A DNA stretch of 14,992 nucleotides, taken from NCBI GenBank assembly GCA_046483065.1, contig JAWODW010000098.1, positions 1-14,992 on the forward strand, given 5' to 3'. A program made the translations under genes and the position numbers. This DNA is from JAWVYT01 sp046483065 (GTDB lineage: Bacteria > Gemmatimonadota > Gemmatimonadetes > Longimicrobiales > RSA9). The notes below the pieces were generated by a model. It was not told the DNA's origin and ran no database searches. It saw nothing but the letters and a program-made list of their open reading frames with translations. Shown piece by piece: positions 14,283 to 14,992 of the stretch (the first letter of the stretch is position 1; the number at the start of each line of letters is the position of its first letter).

Positions 14283-14744
14283 TCAGGCCCTCCAGTGCCG
14301 GTGGCTGCCGTCCGTGCCGGCGCTCGAGCCGTCGTCGGCCTCATCGCCGCGGAAACCGTCATCGTTGTCGCCGCCGTCCCGCCGCCGCTTCAGCATGGAC
14401 TCGTACTGCTCCCGCTGCTCGGGCGTCAGAACGTCCATGATCTCCGACCGCGTGGAGTCGGTGATGGCGTCGAGCCGCGGCCCCACCTCCCGCCATACGG
14501 CGCGCATTCGGTGCACCCGCAGGTCGAGGATACTGTCGATCGTGGCCCGCTGGCCTTCCGACATGTCGACCCGGTCGATGATGTAGGATCGCTCGCGGTC
14601 GTTGTCTTCCTGGCGCTCGCGGGACTCCACCCGGCTGTCACTGTTCACCGCCCGGTCGACGGCGGCGCCGGCCAGCGCCCCGGCGATGAAGGTCACGGCC
14701 AGGAGCCCGAAGCTCAGGAGCCGGACCCGCTCGAATACGCTCAT
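14283..14744 (-). CDS. Spy/CpxP-like periplasmic protein with LTxxQ motifs
   Basis: A 153-residue protein with an N-terminal hydrophobic segment (about 9-29), either a membrane anchor or a signal peptide, then a helical domain. Two LTxxQ-type motifs mark the Spy/CpxP/CnrX-like group: MSEGQ (61-65, degenerate) and LTPEQ (106-110), about 45 residues apart as in that family, each opening a charged helix. The C-terminus after 122 is strikingly acidic (Asp/Glu/Gly run 123-139), then ends in GSHRHWRA. It may act as a periplasmic chaperone or stress or metal sensor. The start ATG 14744 overlaps the stop of the upstream anti-sigma-like gene (ATGA), supporting a joint regulatory cassette. The exact subfamily is uncertain. 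Confidence 0.72.
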   Translation of the reverse strand: MSVFERVRLLSFGLLAVTFIAGALAGAAVDRAVNSDSRVESRERQEDNDRERSYIIDRVDMSEGQRATIDSILDLRVHRMRAVWREVGPRLDAITDSTRSEIMDVLTPEQREQYESMLKRRRDGGDNDDGFRGDEADDGSSAGTDGSHRHWRA

Positions 14745-14992
14745 CGCCGCTCCATGGCCAGGACCAGGTCGGCGGCGCTGGGCTCACGGCCGTCCTCCAG
14801 CCACTCGGCGGCCGGAGCGGGCACACCGAGGGCGTCCACCATGGAGTCCGTGGGCTCGACGCTGCTCCGCTGTATGGCGGTCAGCCCGCCCAGGGCGAGG
14901 ATGGCGATGATGGCGGCGGCGGCGAGCGTCGGTCGGGCCCACGCGGCCATGACAGCCAGCGGCCCGGCCTGACGGGTCCGACGTACCAGCTC
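14741..14992 (-). CDS. Single-helix membrane protein, probable anti-sigma factor C-terminus (partial)
   Basis: On the minus strand the frame remains open to the right edge, so the gene probably starts outside; 83 codons are visible. A basic stretch (LVRRTRQAG) precedes one hydrophobic helix (LAAAAIIAILALGGL), followed by a short extracytoplasmic tail ending LVLAMERR. This N-in, one-helix layout, coupled by a 4-bp overlap to an LTxxQ periplasmic protein, is what one expects of an anti-sigma factor whose sigma-binding N-terminal part lies beyond the window. An internal ATG at 14950 would give a 69-residue protein and cannot be excluded. No zinc-binding HxxxCxxC motif is visible in the part present. 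The functional assignment is inference from context. Confidence 0.5.
   Translation of the reverse strand, partial: ELVRRTRQAGPLAVMAAWARPTLAAAAIIAILALGGLTAIQRSSVEPTDSMVDALGVPAPAAEWLEDGREPSAADLVLAMERR

Noticed and set aside
1..14992. CRISPR arrays, tRNA/rRNA genes, insertion sequences, phage or toxin-antitoxin modules
   Set aside because: No regularly spaced repeats, cloverleaf or rRNA-like segments, transposase motifs or terminal inverted repeats were seen on reading both strands.

Overview
This is a high-GC bacterial chromosomal segment, densely packed and without mobile elements, RNA genes or CRISPR. Its very high GC, many GTG starts, genes overlapping by 4 bp (ATGA/GTGA), and mix of lipoproteins, SIMPL, DUF445, a Spy-like LTxxQ protein and an ABC-2 exporter would suit a Gemmatimonadota-like lineage. 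That placement is inference; no taxonomic marker gene is present. Coding density is above 95% and no gene-free stretch exceeds about 130 bp.

Layout, left to right. (1) 1-4645, plus strand: a tight run of six genes, namely the C-terminal part of a transglutaminase-like protein, an ABC-2-type ATPase and its large permease, an inositol-monophosphatase-family phosphatase, a tiny one-helix membrane protein, and a hotdog-fold thioesterase. Most junctions overlap by 4 bp or are under 10 bp, so this is probably one transcript. (2) 4614-7204, minus strand: a lipoprotein followed by a DUF445 membrane protein, overlapping by 4 bp. The DUF445 gene collides tail to tail with the thioesterase gene, overlapping it by 32 bp. 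(3) 7311-8606, plus strand: a Glt-type acidic amino acid:cation symporter, divergent from the lipoprotein gene. (4) 8659-9824, minus strand: a SIMPL-domain lipoprotein coupled to a DUF1499-like protein. (5) 9948-10934, plus strand: a sugar-phosphate nucleotidylyltransferase with a left-handed beta-helix tail. (6) 10935-11065: a 131-bp spacer holding an imperfect inverted repeat and a 15-bp tandem repeat. (7) 11066-14238, plus strand: a LeuA-like (DRE-TIM) synthase lacking the regulatory domain, a Qor-type quinone oxidoreductase and a TauE/SafE transporter, packed as one operon. (8) 14283-14992, minus strand: a Spy/CpxP-like periplasmic protein and the C-terminal end of a one-helix membrane protein that looks like an anti-sigma factor. 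This gene runs off the window.

Most of the window looks like ordinary housekeeping or envelope chromosome. I see no clear novel defence or mobile system. The points most worth a second look are the LeuA-like enzyme with an altered metal-site neighbourhood motif (HGHRD) in an operon with an oxidoreductase and an anion exporter, the repeat/hairpin element just upstream of it, and the putative anti-sigma/LTxxQ envelope-stress cassette cut by the right edge.
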